NCBI GenBank assembly: GCA_010365115.1 | Contig: JAAFGX010000019.1 | Location: 1 to 57,133, forward strand | Direction: 5' to 3' | Length of the DNA stretch: 57,133 nt | DNA from: Paludibacter sp. | GTDB lineage: Bacteria > Bacteroidota > Bacteroidia > Bacteroidales > Paludibacteraceae | Notes under the pieces: generated by a model | Seen by the model: the letters and a program-made list of their open reading frames with translations, nothing else | What the model was told of the DNA's origin: nothing | Database searches by the model: none | Shown here: piece by piece, positions 1 to 9,044 of the stretch | How positions within the stretch are numbered: the first letter of the stretch is position 1 | Layout: every line of letters starts with the position of its first letter | Made by a program: the position numbers and the translations under genes

Positions 1-240
1 ACATTGACATGAAACTCCTGAATTTGTAGCAATAAATTAAAAAAAATATCTCTCAAAACATGCACCAACACTTGTTTTATTGAAGTAAAATCCGTTATAC
101 GAAAATATTTTTGAGAAAGAATGTACATGCGGATGGAATTCGTTGGTTCAAAATTGCGGGAGCACAACCGAGGTTCGGATGCCTTGTCGCAAAAGTAGAA
201 TGGTTATTACGGAGTTTGTTGGTAGAAGTTGAGTTTTTTT
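1..240. other. region without recognisable gene
   Basis: I see no convincing gene in the first 240 bases. A 25-codon frame starts at the ATG at 122 and ends at about 199, but it has no recognisable motif and no promoter. The stretch 120-200 is richer in GC than its AT-rich surroundings and might be a remnant of something. The gene to which this flank belongs lies outside the window. Confidence 0.4.
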
Positions 241-275
241 TTATAAAAAAGGAAGTCCATTGCTGAACTTCCTTT
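241..275 (-). terminator. intrinsic terminator of the outer-membrane protein gene
   Basis: Nine-bp arms at 248-256 and 267-275 form a hairpin. Read on the minus strand it is followed by a T-rich tract (complement of the A-rich 241-250). It lies 24 bases after the stop codon of the minus-strand gene ending at 299. Confidence 0.75.
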
Positions 276-298
276 ACAATATGATTTATTTATATTTC

Positions 299-2077
299 TT
301 AAAACGAAAATGCCGCTCCAGCTAATACATTAAATCCCTGCACATCGTAACCGTAGAAATTCTGATATGGATTATTGATCACATTATTTACTTTGGCAAA
401 AACAGTAAACCAGTTAAAGTACGAGTATGAAGCTCCGAAGTTTATATCTACTTTTGGGCGCATGGGAATGGAAAAATCACCCAGTTTAGCGTAACGTTCG
501 CCGTCCACAAACACATTTCCATCTACGCTGAAGTTTCGTGTAATTTTCACGTTGGCGCTCAAGTCAGCTTCCCATTTAGGCTTGTTCCATGCATAATCTT
601 CTGAGCTAACTTCCCATTTATTGTATGCTCCTTTAAATTGCACATTAATCAGGTTTCGCAAGTTATAATTCGCTCTTACTCCCATTTTTAAATGTGTGGC
701 GCCACTGTAAATTACATTGAAACGGTTAGTGAATAAACTACTTTCTGCTTTTGGGAACGTAATTGATGAAGAAGTGAGCGAGTATTCTTTGTTTACAAAA
801 AAGTACTGATTGTCAATTTTACGAAAATCAAAATACGCGTCGAGTAACAGATTGTAAATGGGTTTTATTTTTACACCGGCATAAAAATCATAAGGGGAAT
901 AGGTGTCTTTTACCCGCACATCCGGAAAAAGATAGCGATTTTCTGTAAACATTTTATCCATGGTATTCACACTGTATCCTCCTGTAATGCCTCCATACAC
1001 CGAAAGATATTTCGGTATAACATTCCATTCAGCACTTACATCAGGCGACGGATTAAACGGACGACCATGAACAAATGAGAATGCCGATTTCACTCCCAAT
1101 CTGATGTTCCAATTGGTACGTTCGAAGCTGTAGAATGGATTCATTGAGAAAACGGTATATGAATTCCAGAAATTAAGCATTGCCGGGTTGTCCGAACGAT
1201 ACATCAAATTGTTCATTTCCAAATCTATTCCCAATCGGTTTTTGTCTCGTTCGGTACTGAATCCTCCCTGAGACTTTATCAAATGTTCGGTAAGACCGTT
1301 TCTCGAATCAAAAACTTTGTATTGCATTTCTGCCAGATAACGCAAGCCTGTAGCTAGTGGTAATGACCGGAATCCGGCGTAAGCATTGAATCGCCAAAAT
1401 GTCTCGCTTGTAGAATCAGAGGCCAGACTGTTTAAAGTGTAATTGTGTGGCAAGCGATTGATGCGAATTAAATCTTCTTCAAAATATTTAGCTGCACCTG
1501 AATACTTTGCCAAGGTATCTAAATTTACAACTGAATTTGATCGATTATAATTATTTCCATAATACTTCAAGTATTCATGTCCGCCACCAATACCAGCATA
1601 CAAGTCGAACTTTTTGAAGTATTTATCAAACGACAAAGCTGATTTAGTCACCGAATGCGCTTTTGAGTCAAATGTTCCATAATGGTTCAATGAAAAATCC
1701 AATCTCATATCCGGTTTGTTAATAACTGGTATGGCAAAATCAGCCAAGGTATTTACATTATTGCCGAATCCAACTCGGGCAAAACCCGATTTGGGTTCTC
1801 TGCGTTTTTCGCGTTCCAATTCGGCGGCAGGCAAAATATGGATATTGAAGTCTGCATTTAGCGGAAAATTAAACTGAGAATAGCTGGTGGCGGTTTTTTC
1901 TACTTTCGGTTCTAACACTTCTGGAACAGAATTGATTTTTCCGGCATCTTGAATCACCGGTTTATACTCACGTTCCACCGTTACATTTCTATCCATAATG
2001 GTATCTTGGGCCGACAAAGAAAGGGTTGAAGCAACCGTAAAGAAAAGAACAGTCAGTATATATTTTGATGTTTTCAT
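299..2077 (-). CDS. outer-membrane beta-barrel protein (TonB-dependent-receptor-like, no plug)
   Basis: 592 residues. A signal peptide is seen (MKTSK, hydrophobic stretch, then LSLSAQ), followed by about 70 polar residues. The rest is alternating aromatic and polar beta-strand-like sequence ending in AGAAFSF; a terminal Phe is the classic outer-membrane barrel signal. No TonB box, plug domain or carboxypeptidase-like N-terminal domain is visible, so it is probably not an active importer by itself. The gene lies 77 bases downstream of a long TPR gene on the same strand and precedes a terminator, so the two are probably one transcript. I infer that the barrel and the TPR protein work together at the envelope. 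The precise function is not recognisable. Confidence 0.7.
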   Translation of the reverse strand: MKTSKYILTVLFFTVASTLSLSAQDTIMDRNVTVEREYKPVIQDAGKINSVPEVLEPKVEKTATSYSQFNFPLNADFNIHILPAAELEREKRREPKSGFARVGFGNNVNTLADFAIPVINKPDMRLDFSLNHYGTFDSKAHSVTKSALSFDKYFKKFDLYAGIGGGHEYLKYYGNNYNRSNSVVNLDTLAKYSGAAKYFEEDLIRINRLPHNYTLNSLASDSTSETFWRFNAYAGFRSLPLATGLRYLAEMQYKVFDSRNGLTEHLIKSQGGFSTERDKNRLGIDLEMNNLMYRSDNPAMLNFWNSYTVFSMNPFYSFERTNWNIRLGVKSAFSFVHGRPFNPSPDVSAEWNVIPKYLSVYGGITGGYSVNTMDKMFTENRYLFPDVRVKDTYSPYDFYAGVKIKPIYNLLLDAYFDFRKIDNQYFFVNKEYSLTSSSITFPKAESSLFTNRFNVIYSGATHLKMGVRANYNLRNLINVQFKGAYNKWEVSSEDYAWNKPKWEADLSANVKITRNFSVDGNVFVDGERYAKLGDFSIPMRPKVDINFGASYSYFNWFTVFAKVNNVINNPYQNFYGYDVQGFNVLAGAAFSF

Positions 2078-2154
2078 GCGAAACTATTTTATATTTTTCA
2101 GAATTTTTTATTTAATGGCATTTACCTTATAATGAACCTTCTTTGATAAATGGG

Positions 2155-5100
2155 CTAATTAATAACCTTATTGCTATCGCGTTTGCTGATTGCTTGCAGT
2201 CGGTCGGAAATCATGGTCTGAATTTCGTCGGCAGTAGTATAATTTTTTTGCAAACTCAGTAAATACTGTTTAGCTTGAAAATCATCCCCTTTCTGAATAT
2301 AAATATCCGAAAGCAACACGAAACCGCGTGCAAGCCAGAATTGATGCGGCGTATTCTTTTTTGCAAAGTCCTGCACTTCATTTTCGGCTTCGGTAAGTTT
2401 CCCTTGTTCGAAATACAGGTTTGCTAATAAGTACTTGGATTCGGCTCCATTCACGGTTCGGGTTTCGGTTGATAAAGCTTTTAAATCAGTCATCGCCTGA
2501 GTCTTTTGACCTGAAGCTAAAAACGCTTTTGCTCTATTGTAACGGGCTTCATCCTTTAATTCCGAAGTGCTGCGTGCATCAGAAATAATTTCATTTGCAA
2601 TGCTAATGGTGGTTTGGTGGTCGTTCAGATAATAACTGCAACGCAACACTCCCAATCGTCCAACGTTTCTATTTTCGGTGCTTTGTGCCACACTTTGCAG
2701 TTGTTTGAAGTATTGTAATGCCGAAGCATACTCTTTTCGGTCATACGTAATTTCTGCGCACCGAATGGTGGCTTCTTCAGTATATTGATTTGCTCCGATT
2801 TGCAATAATACTTTATAAGATACCAACGCATTGTCTTTGTCCTTGGTGCGATAATAACTGTCGGCAAGGTAATATTGCGCAATAGTGCAATAACGACTTC
2901 CGGAACAGAACTTGTTCAGATAGGTTCTAAATCCGCTTATCGCCTGTGCATAATTAGCATTCATATATTGTTTTTCGGCGGCAATAAATGAAATAGAATC
3001 TTCGCGGTTAGCAGTTGTGGTGCTGATGGTACGTCCAAGTGTTTTTGTATAAGCCAGATAGGCAGCCACATCATTAATTTCAATATAAACGGTTTCAAGA
3101 CTTTCAAGCGCCGTATACGATTCTTCGCTTCCGGGATAGTTTAAAATCACTTTTTTGTAAGCGGCAATGGCTTGTTCGTATTCCTTTCCATTAAAATAAA
3201 TCATTCCTATTTCTAGTGCTGCTTTTCGAGTTTGATCGCTACCCCGATAATCATTGAGCAAACGTTGATACGTAGAAATTGCTTTTCCGTCATTTCCCAA
3301 CATTAAATAGGAACGTCCCATTTCATACAATGCATTATCGGCGTATTCCGATTTTGGATAATCGGATATCAATTTTTCAAGTTTGGCAATTTTTGTGCTG
3401 TAGTTTTTTTGCAGACCGGCAACGTAAGCAGCCTGAAACATTGCGTAATCGGCTGTGTTCGGACTTATTGAAACGGCTTTCGCATAATATGTTTCGGCTT
3501 TCGGGAAATTGCGGGCATTGAAATAGCAATCCCCTATACGGTTCATTGCATCTGCATACGTTGTTGATTTACGGTTTGTTTCTTCATCTACATATTTCAA
3601 GTACCAATTAAGTGCTTCTGAATAATTTTTCTGTGAGAAATAAGCATAAGCCAATGCATACTGAGCAGTTATTCGGTTGACGCTTGTTCTGGAATACGAA
3701 TTATTGAAAAATGCTTTCAAATCGGCAATACTTTGTGTTGGTTTATTGGAACGGAAATAACTTTCCGAACGCCAGTATAAACTCTCTGCAGAATATTTTC
3801 CTGTGGAAGAACTTTGTAATGATAACGAGAAATATTCAATTGCTTTTTCGAGGTTGTTTTGTGTAAATGCCTCTGTTCCTATTTGGTACAACAGATATTG
3901 TTTTGTTTCCAATAGTTTGGGGCTAGGGTTTGCAATTTTCGATAGCGATAGATAAGCCGCTTCGTAATTTTTTGATGTCATAAAAACTGTAGTCAAATAA
4001 TCGTAAGCCATTTCTCGGTATTTTGACTTAGGAAATTCAGCTAATAATTGTTCGAAGGCTCTGATTGATTCACCAAAAGAAGTGGTGCTATCGTAAGTGG
4101 TCATTGCGTAATTGAACATAGCTTCTTCCCTGACAGCTTTGTTGAAATTTGTTCTCAACGAAGCTTCGTAAGCCAATCGGGCATTGTCTTTATCATTTAG
4201 CTTAATGTACGAATTTCCCAAATGCATGTATGCATTTTCGGTCATTTCGTCGTCAGCAGTGGTTACTTTCGAAAGATACTGAACAGCATTAGCATAGTCT
4301 TTTGTTTGATAATACGATAAGCCCAACAAATACATATCGTTGCGTAAAACCTGCGGGAAAAGCCGTTCGTAATTTTTAAGATTTTCAATTGCTTTTGAAT
4401 AGTTGCGATTACGATAGGCAATTTCGCCCATAATTCTATATATTTCAGCATTGTTTTTATTGTCGGGATTATTTTTCAGCAATGCGTCGCTGCGTTCGGT
4501 GAGTTTATCATAATCTTTTTGAGCATAATAAATCTGAACAATATAATAGGGAACAATATTTTTGTAAGCAGGATTGTCTTCAATTTTTAAAAACTCGGGC
4601 AGAGCAGCTACATAATTTCCAAGCGTGTATTCCGAATAGGCATAATAATACGTTGCCGAAAGCGTGTATCGGGTATTCATGCTTTTCAATTCTTTGAAAA
4701 TAACTAGTGCTTGCTGATAGTTTTTAGTTTCCAGACAAGCATAACCTTTGCAAAACATAAAATCGACCCGTTCCCGCATATTCAATCGCGATTCTTTTAC
4801 CTGATTGAAATAACCGAGTGCAGGAGCATAGTTTTTCTTTTCGTAGTCGAGCATCCCCAACATCAAATTTGTTTTGTCGTAAAATGGAGTGTAAGGGTGC
4901 TCGAGCAAATATCTTTTTAAAATCAAAGCCGCATCGTCCTGACGCAATTCATAAGCATTGGCAGCCATATAATATTCTGCTTCCTGTATTTGTCCGGGCT
5001 GAGTTAGTAAAGTCGATTTCAGAAATTCCTCAAAACTTCGAAATGAGGCGGCATATTTTCGTTGTGTGAAAAGTTCTTTTCCCTGATTAAAAAGAACATC

Positions 5101-5187
5101 CGGATTGGTATAAATGAGGGTGTGTTGGGAAAAAGTATTTCCCGAAAGTAAACTGATTAGTAAACTCAAAACGATTATTTTTCTCAT
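2155..5187 (-). CDS. long periplasmic tetratricopeptide repeat protein
   Basis: 1010 residues. The N-terminus is a signal peptide (hydrophobic LSLLISLLSG, Ser-Gln near the likely cleavage site). The whole mature protein is built from roughly 34-residue helical repeats with TPR signatures such as A..Y..AL.YF and G..YA.A, probably more than twenty units. This is the solenoid architecture of periplasmic scaffolds similar to BamD/YbgF-type proteins, but far longer. No catalytic domain is visible. It is upstream of and co-oriented with the outer-membrane barrel gene (77-base gap), which suggests a shared envelope role. The start follows from the signal peptide. No clear TAnnTTTG box is seen just upstream. 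Confidence 0.75.
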   Translation of the reverse strand: MRKIIVLSLLISLLSGNTFSQHTLIYTNPDVLFNQGKELFTQRKYAASFRSFEEFLKSTLLTQPGQIQEAEYYMAANAYELRQDDAALILKRYLLEHPYTPFYDKTNLMLGMLDYEKKNYAPALGYFNQVKESRLNMRERVDFMFCKGYACLETKNYQQALVIFKELKSMNTRYTLSATYYYAYSEYTLGNYVAALPEFLKIEDNPAYKNIVPYYIVQIYYAQKDYDKLTERSDALLKNNPDNKNNAEIYRIMGEIAYRNRNYSKAIENLKNYERLFPQVLRNDMYLLGLSYYQTKDYANAVQYLSKVTTADDEMTENAYMHLGNSYIKLNDKDNARLAYEASLRTNFNKAVREEAMFNYAMTTYDSTTSFGESIRAFEQLLAEFPKSKYREMAYDYLTTVFMTSKNYEAAYLSLSKIANPSPKLLETKQYLLYQIGTEAFTQNNLEKAIEYFSLSLQSSSTGKYSAESLYWRSESYFRSNKPTQSIADLKAFFNNSYSRTSVNRITAQYALAYAYFSQKNYSEALNWYLKYVDEETNRKSTTYADAMNRIGDCYFNARNFPKAETYYAKAVSISPNTADYAMFQAAYVAGLQKNYSTKIAKLEKLISDYPKSEYADNALYEMGRSYLMLGNDGKAISTYQRLLNDYRGSDQTRKAALEIGMIYFNGKEYEQAIAAYKKVILNYPGSEESYTALESLETVYIEINDVAAYLAYTKTLGRTISTTTANREDSISFIAAEKQYMNANYAQAISGFRTYLNKFCSGSRYCTIAQYYLADSYYRTKDKDNALVSYKVLLQIGANQYTEEATIRCAEITYDRKEYASALQYFKQLQSVAQSTENRNVGRLGVLRCSYYLNDHQTTISIANEIISDARSTSELKDEARYNRAKAFLASGQKTQAMTDLKALSTETRTVNGAESKYLLANLYFEQGKLTEAENEVQDFAKKNTPHQFWLARGFVLLSDIYIQKGDDFQAKQYLLSLQKNYTTADEIQTMISDRLQAISKRDSNKVIN

Positions 5188-5237
5188 CGTGCAGTGTATA
5201 TTTTTATTATGTATTACTTCGAATTATTAAAATGACG

Positions 5238-5759
5238 TTAACAATTTTGTTTGATAAAAATCGCAATCGCCTTTTTTATTGATTTTAAACCGAAAAAGTC
5301 TGGATTAAGTTCGTTCAACGGTACAAAAAAACAACTTTCTACGTCATCGGAAGCTTGTAGGTTTTTCGTATCTTCCAATTGGCAGAAAAAAAACAGATCC
5401 AACGTGGGGATTGTCATTCCGCCGTATTCGTATTCGTTTGGAAGCGAAAATAAATAATGCGATTCGATAACTACGGCATTAAGTTCCTCTTTTATTTCCC
5501 GTTTTAAAGCCATTTCGGCACTTTCATCTCCATCCACAAAACCTCCTGGTAAATCCCATGTGCCTTTTGCTGGTTCTTTTGCGCGTTTGCACACCAACAA
5601 TTCATTATTATGGTTCAGCGCAAATGCAGCCACAGCTGCCGAAGCATTTACGTAAAAAACAAATCCACATGCCTCACACCGTTTTGATTTTTCATTGTTT
5701 TGAATAAATTTTACAGAACCGCATACCGGACAATGTGTGAATAATGTTGAAAAATGCAT
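5238..5759 (-). CDS. Nudix hydrolase with N-terminal zinc ribbon
   Basis: 173 residues. Two CxxC pairs (CPVC near residue 10, CEAC near 29) form a small zinc ribbon. A Nudix domain follows, with the box GGFVDGDESAEMALKREIKE continuing into ELNA. The Gly that normally follows the EExG turn is Asn here; the metal-binding Glu residues are present. Nudix enzymes cleave nucleoside diphosphates linked to another group; zinc-ribbon members include NADH pyrophosphatase-like enzymes, but I cannot assign a substrate. The gene lies 50 bases upstream of the TPR gene on the same strand and has its own -7 box at 5788-5795. Confidence 0.85.
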   Translation of the reverse strand: MHFSTLFTHCPVCGSVKFIQNNEKSKRCEACGFVFYVNASAAVAAFALNHNNELLVCKRAKEPAKGTWDLPGGFVDGDESAEMALKREIKEELNAVVIESHYLFSLPNEYEYGGMTIPTLDLFFFCQLEDTKNLQASDDVESCFFVPLNELNPDFFGLKSIKKAIAIFIKQNC

Positions 5760-6077
5760 AATAAACAGGATTGATAATGAATTATTGCAAAGATATAAAT
5801 TTTTAGATAAAAAGCAGTAACCGAAAATACAAAAAAGTCAAGTCGTTCTAGAATAAAATGCTACATATACATGCCGAAACATATTGTTGAAGGCGAACTG
5901 CAGAATCTTAAATCTTACAAATCATTAAGATTTTTAAATCTTTAAACTTTCCCGAACACTTCAAATATCATTCCTAAAACGAAAAAAAATGAATTTGTTA
6001 TATATAAAATTCAATTTGTTTAACGGAGTTGTTGATAACTTTTAGCTAATTGGTTTAGCTATTTGCATTTAAAACGC
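5760..6077. other. AT-rich divergent intergenic region
   Basis: Region between the minus-strand Nudix gene and the plus-strand TPR gene. Apart from promoter boxes facing each gene, I see only AT-rich sequence, with short repeats of AATCTT/AAGATT around 5908-5945. No gene or RNA is recognised. Confidence 0.4.
5788..5795 (-). promoter_or_regulatory. -7 promoter box for the Nudix gene
   Basis: Minus-strand TATCTTTG matches the Bacteroidetes -7 consensus TAnnTTTG, 29 bases before the start codon. I see no good -33 TTTG at the expected spacing. Confidence 0.5.
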
Positions 6078-6085
6078 TATTTTTG
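6078..6085 (+). promoter_or_regulatory. -7 promoter box for the TPR-dedA-aroE operon
   Basis: TATTTTTG matches the Bacteroidetes -7 box, 14 bases before the ATG at 6100, giving a very short leader. The -33 element is not clear. Confidence 0.55.
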
Positions 6086-6099
6086 CAAAAAATAAGGTT

Positions 6100-7470
6100 A
6101 TGAACCGAAAATTATCTTTTTCAGTGGATGATGAATCCTACGACATTGTCAAACGTTACGAGCAGTTTCTCGAAGGAACAGCCAAGGGTTATTTTGATGT
6201 GGAAGAACTGGAGACAATTGTAGAGTTCTACCTTCGCAAAGGGCGAACAAAGGATAGCACAAAAGCTCTGGAACTTGGATTGCAATTGCATCCCAATAAT
6301 TATGCACTAAAGTCTAAGCGTGCGAAAATCTATTTAGCAACAGGTGATAGCAAAAAGGCTTTTAGAATTTTGGAATCACTTGGCGAAACTACCGACTATG
6401 AAGTCATTCTTTTGAGAATTGAAGTCCTTCTTCGATTAGAAAGAACCAAAGAAGCCCGTTTTTTGTGTGATAAACTCTTAAAGGAAGAAACCGAAGAACT
6501 TGATAATATCTGTTTGGATATTGCCTTTATTTATCTCAGTCAGATTGAATATGAAACAGCTCTCGAGTTTTTGAAAATTGGTGACATCCACAATCGTAAA
6601 AACCTGGATTTGCTTTTTGAACTGGCTTTTTGTTATGAACAAAATGATGAGTTTGACAAGGCAATTGAAACGTATAATCGCATTATCGATATAGATTCGT
6701 ATATGGATGAGGCCTGGTTTAATTTAGGTCAAATTTATTTTGCAATGCAGGAATTTCAAAAAGCACTGGAAGCTTATGAATTTGCGCTCACTATTGATGA
6801 AAATGATACCCTGACATGCTTACAAAAAGCACATGTTCATTTTCAGTTGGATCAATTTGAACTGGCCATTGAAACATATAAGGAGTATCAGAATATGACT
6901 CCCGACAAGTGGCAATCGGATTTGTTTATTGCCGAATGTTACGAAAAAATGGAACGATACGATGATTCAATTGTTTATTACCAACATTCGTTAGAGACCA
7001 ATCCAAATAACTTCGAAGCATTAACCGGAATAGGCATTTGCCTTTTGGAACAGGAAAAATTTGAGGAAAGCCTGAATTTTATTAAAAAAGCGTTGGAGTT
7101 GAACGATGAAGCCTCTGATGCCTGGGTTTATCTGGCTGAAACATATATCGGTATGGAACAAAACGAAAATGCATTGATGTCGTATCTTAAATCGATAACA
7201 CTTGATCCACAACAACCCGATACTTTGATGGCAATAGCCAATATTTTTCTCGAAAAAGGTGAGTATTCTACAGCAATTCAATATTATTTAACAGCTCAAC
7301 GCCAAGACGCAAACCTCGAATTTATAGATTTGTTTATTGCAGTGGCTTTTTATAAAACCGGAAGTCTTGTAGAATCTGCTGAATATTTGGATAAAGCAAT
7401 TTTCGAAGATGAAACCGCTGCAAGTTTATTTTTAGAATTATGCCCCGAAGCATTATACAAATTGGAATAA
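6100..7470 (+). CDS. cytoplasmic TPR protein
   Basis: 456 residues with no signal peptide. At least ten TPR-like helical pairs are seen, for example AWFNLGQIYFAMQEFQKAL and AWVYLAETYIGMEQNENAL. There is no enzymatic domain. It is the first gene of a three-gene plus-strand operon, with 7 bases to the DedA-type gene, which in turn is followed closely by aroE. A TPR protein next to aroE recurs in Bacteroidetes as I recall, but the functional link is unknown. It probably acts as a protein-protein interaction scaffold. Confidence 0.75.
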   Translation: MNRKLSFSVDDESYDIVKRYEQFLEGTAKGYFDVEELETIVEFYLRKGRTKDSTKALELGLQLHPNNYALKSKRAKIYLATGDSKKAFRILESLGETTDYEVILLRIEVLLRLERTKEARFLCDKLLKEETEELDNICLDIAFIYLSQIEYETALEFLKIGDIHNRKNLDLLFELAFCYEQNDEFDKAIETYNRIIDIDSYMDEAWFNLGQIYFAMQEFQKALEAYEFALTIDENDTLTCLQKAHVHFQLDQFELAIETYKEYQNMTPDKWQSDLFIAECYEKMERYDDSIVYYQHSLETNPNNFEALTGIGICLLEQEKFEESLNFIKKALELNDEASDAWVYLAETYIGMEQNENALMSYLKSITLDPQQPDTLMAIANIFLEKGEYSTAIQYYLTAQRQDANLEFIDLFIAVAFYKTGSLVESAEYLDKAIFEDETAASLFLELCPEALYKLE

Positions 7471-7477
7471 GATAATA

Positions 7478-8218
7478 ATGACAACATTTATGATTAAAAA
7501 AACAGTACTTGCTATCTCTTTGTTTTTTCTTGTATCTAATTTATATGCATTGCCTGTTGAAAATCGGGTAGAAAACACAACTGATTCTCTCTCGATTATT
7601 CAGAAAGTTGAAAAATGGTATGAAAGTAACATGAATTATTATACCATAACTGCTTTAATGACAGTAGAAAGCTCGTTTATTCCTTTTCCTTCCGAAGTTG
7701 TAATTCCTCCGGCGGCTTATATTGCAAGCAAACCGAATAGTCATTTGAATATTTTTCTTGTCATTCTTTTCGGTACTCTAGGTGCGCTTATTGGCGCATA
7801 TATTAATTACGGACTGGCAGTGTGGTTAGGTCGTCCAATTCTTTATAAATTTGCCGATAGCAAACTTGGTCATCTCTTCTTATTAAGTAGCGAAAAAATT
7901 AAAAAAGCTGAGGTGTATTTTAATAATCATGGAAAGATTTCGACTTTTATCGGTCGATTGGTTCCGGGAATTCGGCAATTGATTTCTATACCTGCCGGAT
8001 TGGCCAAAATGAATTTACTTAGCTTTACTTTCTACACTTTTTTAGGCGCATTAATCTGGAATAGCATATTAGCTTTGCTTGGTTATATCGCTCATGGACA
8101 ATCAGATTTGATTAACACATATAGTCATGAGTTAAGTATGGCTGTATTGTTGATTCTTGCTGTGGTTATTGTCTTTTTTCTAATAAAACACTTTAGCAAG
8201 AAAAAGAAAGTTAGCTAA
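7478..8218 (+). CDS. DedA/SNARE-associated (VTT) family membrane protein
   Basis: 246 residues. The N-terminus is a hydrophobic leader. The DedA core follows: an E..FIPFPSEVVIPPAAYIA re-entrant segment, GTLGALIGAYINYGLAVWLG, and FIGRLVPGIRQLISIPAGLAKM with the characteristic F-G-R-x-x-P-x-x-R core, then two membrane helices and a Lys-rich C-terminus. Family members are undecaprenyl-phosphate or phospholipid translocases needed for envelope homeostasis. The start could be the ATG at 7478 or the one at 7490, which opens MIKKTVLA; the second gives a cleaner leader. It sits between a TPR gene and aroE in one operon. Confidence 0.85.
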   Translation: MTTFMIKKTVLAISLFFLVSNLYALPVENRVENTTDSLSIIQKVEKWYESNMNYYTITALMTVESSFIPFPSEVVIPPAAYIASKPNSHLNIFLVILFGTLGALIGAYINYGLAVWLGRPILYKFADSKLGHLFLLSSEKIKKAEVYFNNHGKISTFIGRLVPGIRQLISIPAGLAKMNLLSFTFYTFLGALIWNSILALLGYIAHGQSDLINTYSHELSMAVLLILAVVIVFFLIKHFSKKKKVS

Positions 8219-8231
8219 AAAGGTGAGAAAG

Positions 8232-8969
8232 ATGAAACAGTTTGGATTGATTGGACTGCCCTTGACACATTCCTTTTCGAAGAAATTTTTCACTGAGAAA
8301 TTTTCGAATGAGAACATTGATGCGCAATATGATTTGTACGAAATACCTTGTATCGATACTTTTCCGAAAATACTAAAGAATGCTTCACTTTGTGGAATAA
8401 ACGTCACCATTCCTTACAAGGAACAAGTGATAAAATACATGAATGAATTGGATGAAACTGCTGCTCAAATTGGAGCTGTAAATGTCATAAAATTTATTCG
8501 TTCAATGGATAAATTAATTCTCAAGGGTTATAATTCGGATGCAATAGGATTTGAAAATTCAATAAAGCCATTTCTTCAACCCTTTCACCAAAAAGCATTG
8601 ATACTTGGAACCGGAGGTGCTTCAAAAGCTATTCAATACACTTTAAACAAACTTGGAATTAGTACTACCTTTGTAACTCGTTCGTCCAAACCCGGTATGT
8701 TGACTTATAAGCAATTAAATGAAGAGGTGTTGTCTGATAATCTGCTTATTGTTAATGCTTCGCCGGTAGGCACTTTCCCACATGCCGAGGAATGTCCCGA
8801 TATTCCATATCAATTTCTTACAAACCGACATTTTCTATATGATTTGGTTTACAATCCTGCCGAAACGCTTTTTATGAAAAAAGGGAAGGAATATGGCGCA
8901 CAGATTTTAAATGGTGAATCCATGCTAATAGGACAAGCTGAAGCTGCGTGGAAGATCTGGAATGAATAG
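8232..8969 (+). CDS. aroE: shikimate dehydrogenase
   Basis: 245 residues from the ATG at 8232. An upstream in-frame GTG at 8223 is possible but would only add MRK. AroE reduces 3-dehydroshikimate to shikimate with NADPH in aromatic amino acid synthesis. Family motifs are seen in order: the S-x-S shikimate-binding pair in LTHSFSKKFF, the catalytic Lys in NVTIPYKE, NSDAIGF, the nucleotide loop LGTGGASKA, NASPVGT, YDLVYNP and the C-terminal GESMLIGQAEAAW. It is the last gene of the operon and is closed by a perfect bidirectional terminator. Confidence 0.95.
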   Translation: MKQFGLIGLPLTHSFSKKFFTEKFSNENIDAQYDLYEIPCIDTFPKILKNASLCGINVTIPYKEQVIKYMNELDETAAQIGAVNVIKFIRSMDKLILKGYNSDAIGFENSIKPFLQPFHQKALILGTGGASKAIQYTLNKLGISTTFVTRSSKPGMLTYKQLNEEVLSDNLLIVNASPVGTFPHAEECPDIPYQFLTNRHFLYDLVYNPAETLFMKKGKEYGAQILNGESMLIGQAEAAWKIWNE

Positions 8970-8987
8970 ATAGCAGCGTTACTATTT

Positions 8988-9031
8988 AAAACAAAAACAG
9001 GTTGGAATTATTTCCAACCTGTTTTTGTTTT
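8988..9031. terminator. bidirectional intrinsic terminator, aroE/pheS
   Basis: Perfect 20-bp arms at 8988-9007 and 9012-9031 with a 4-base loop. A-rich and T-rich ends serve both strands. It lies between the convergent aroE and pheS. Confidence 0.95.
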
Positions 9032-9044
9032 AGAGTTCAATGTT

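Noticed and set aside
8223..8231. GTG start for aroE
   Set aside because: It would add only three residues; the ATG at 8232 gives the standard AroE N-terminus.
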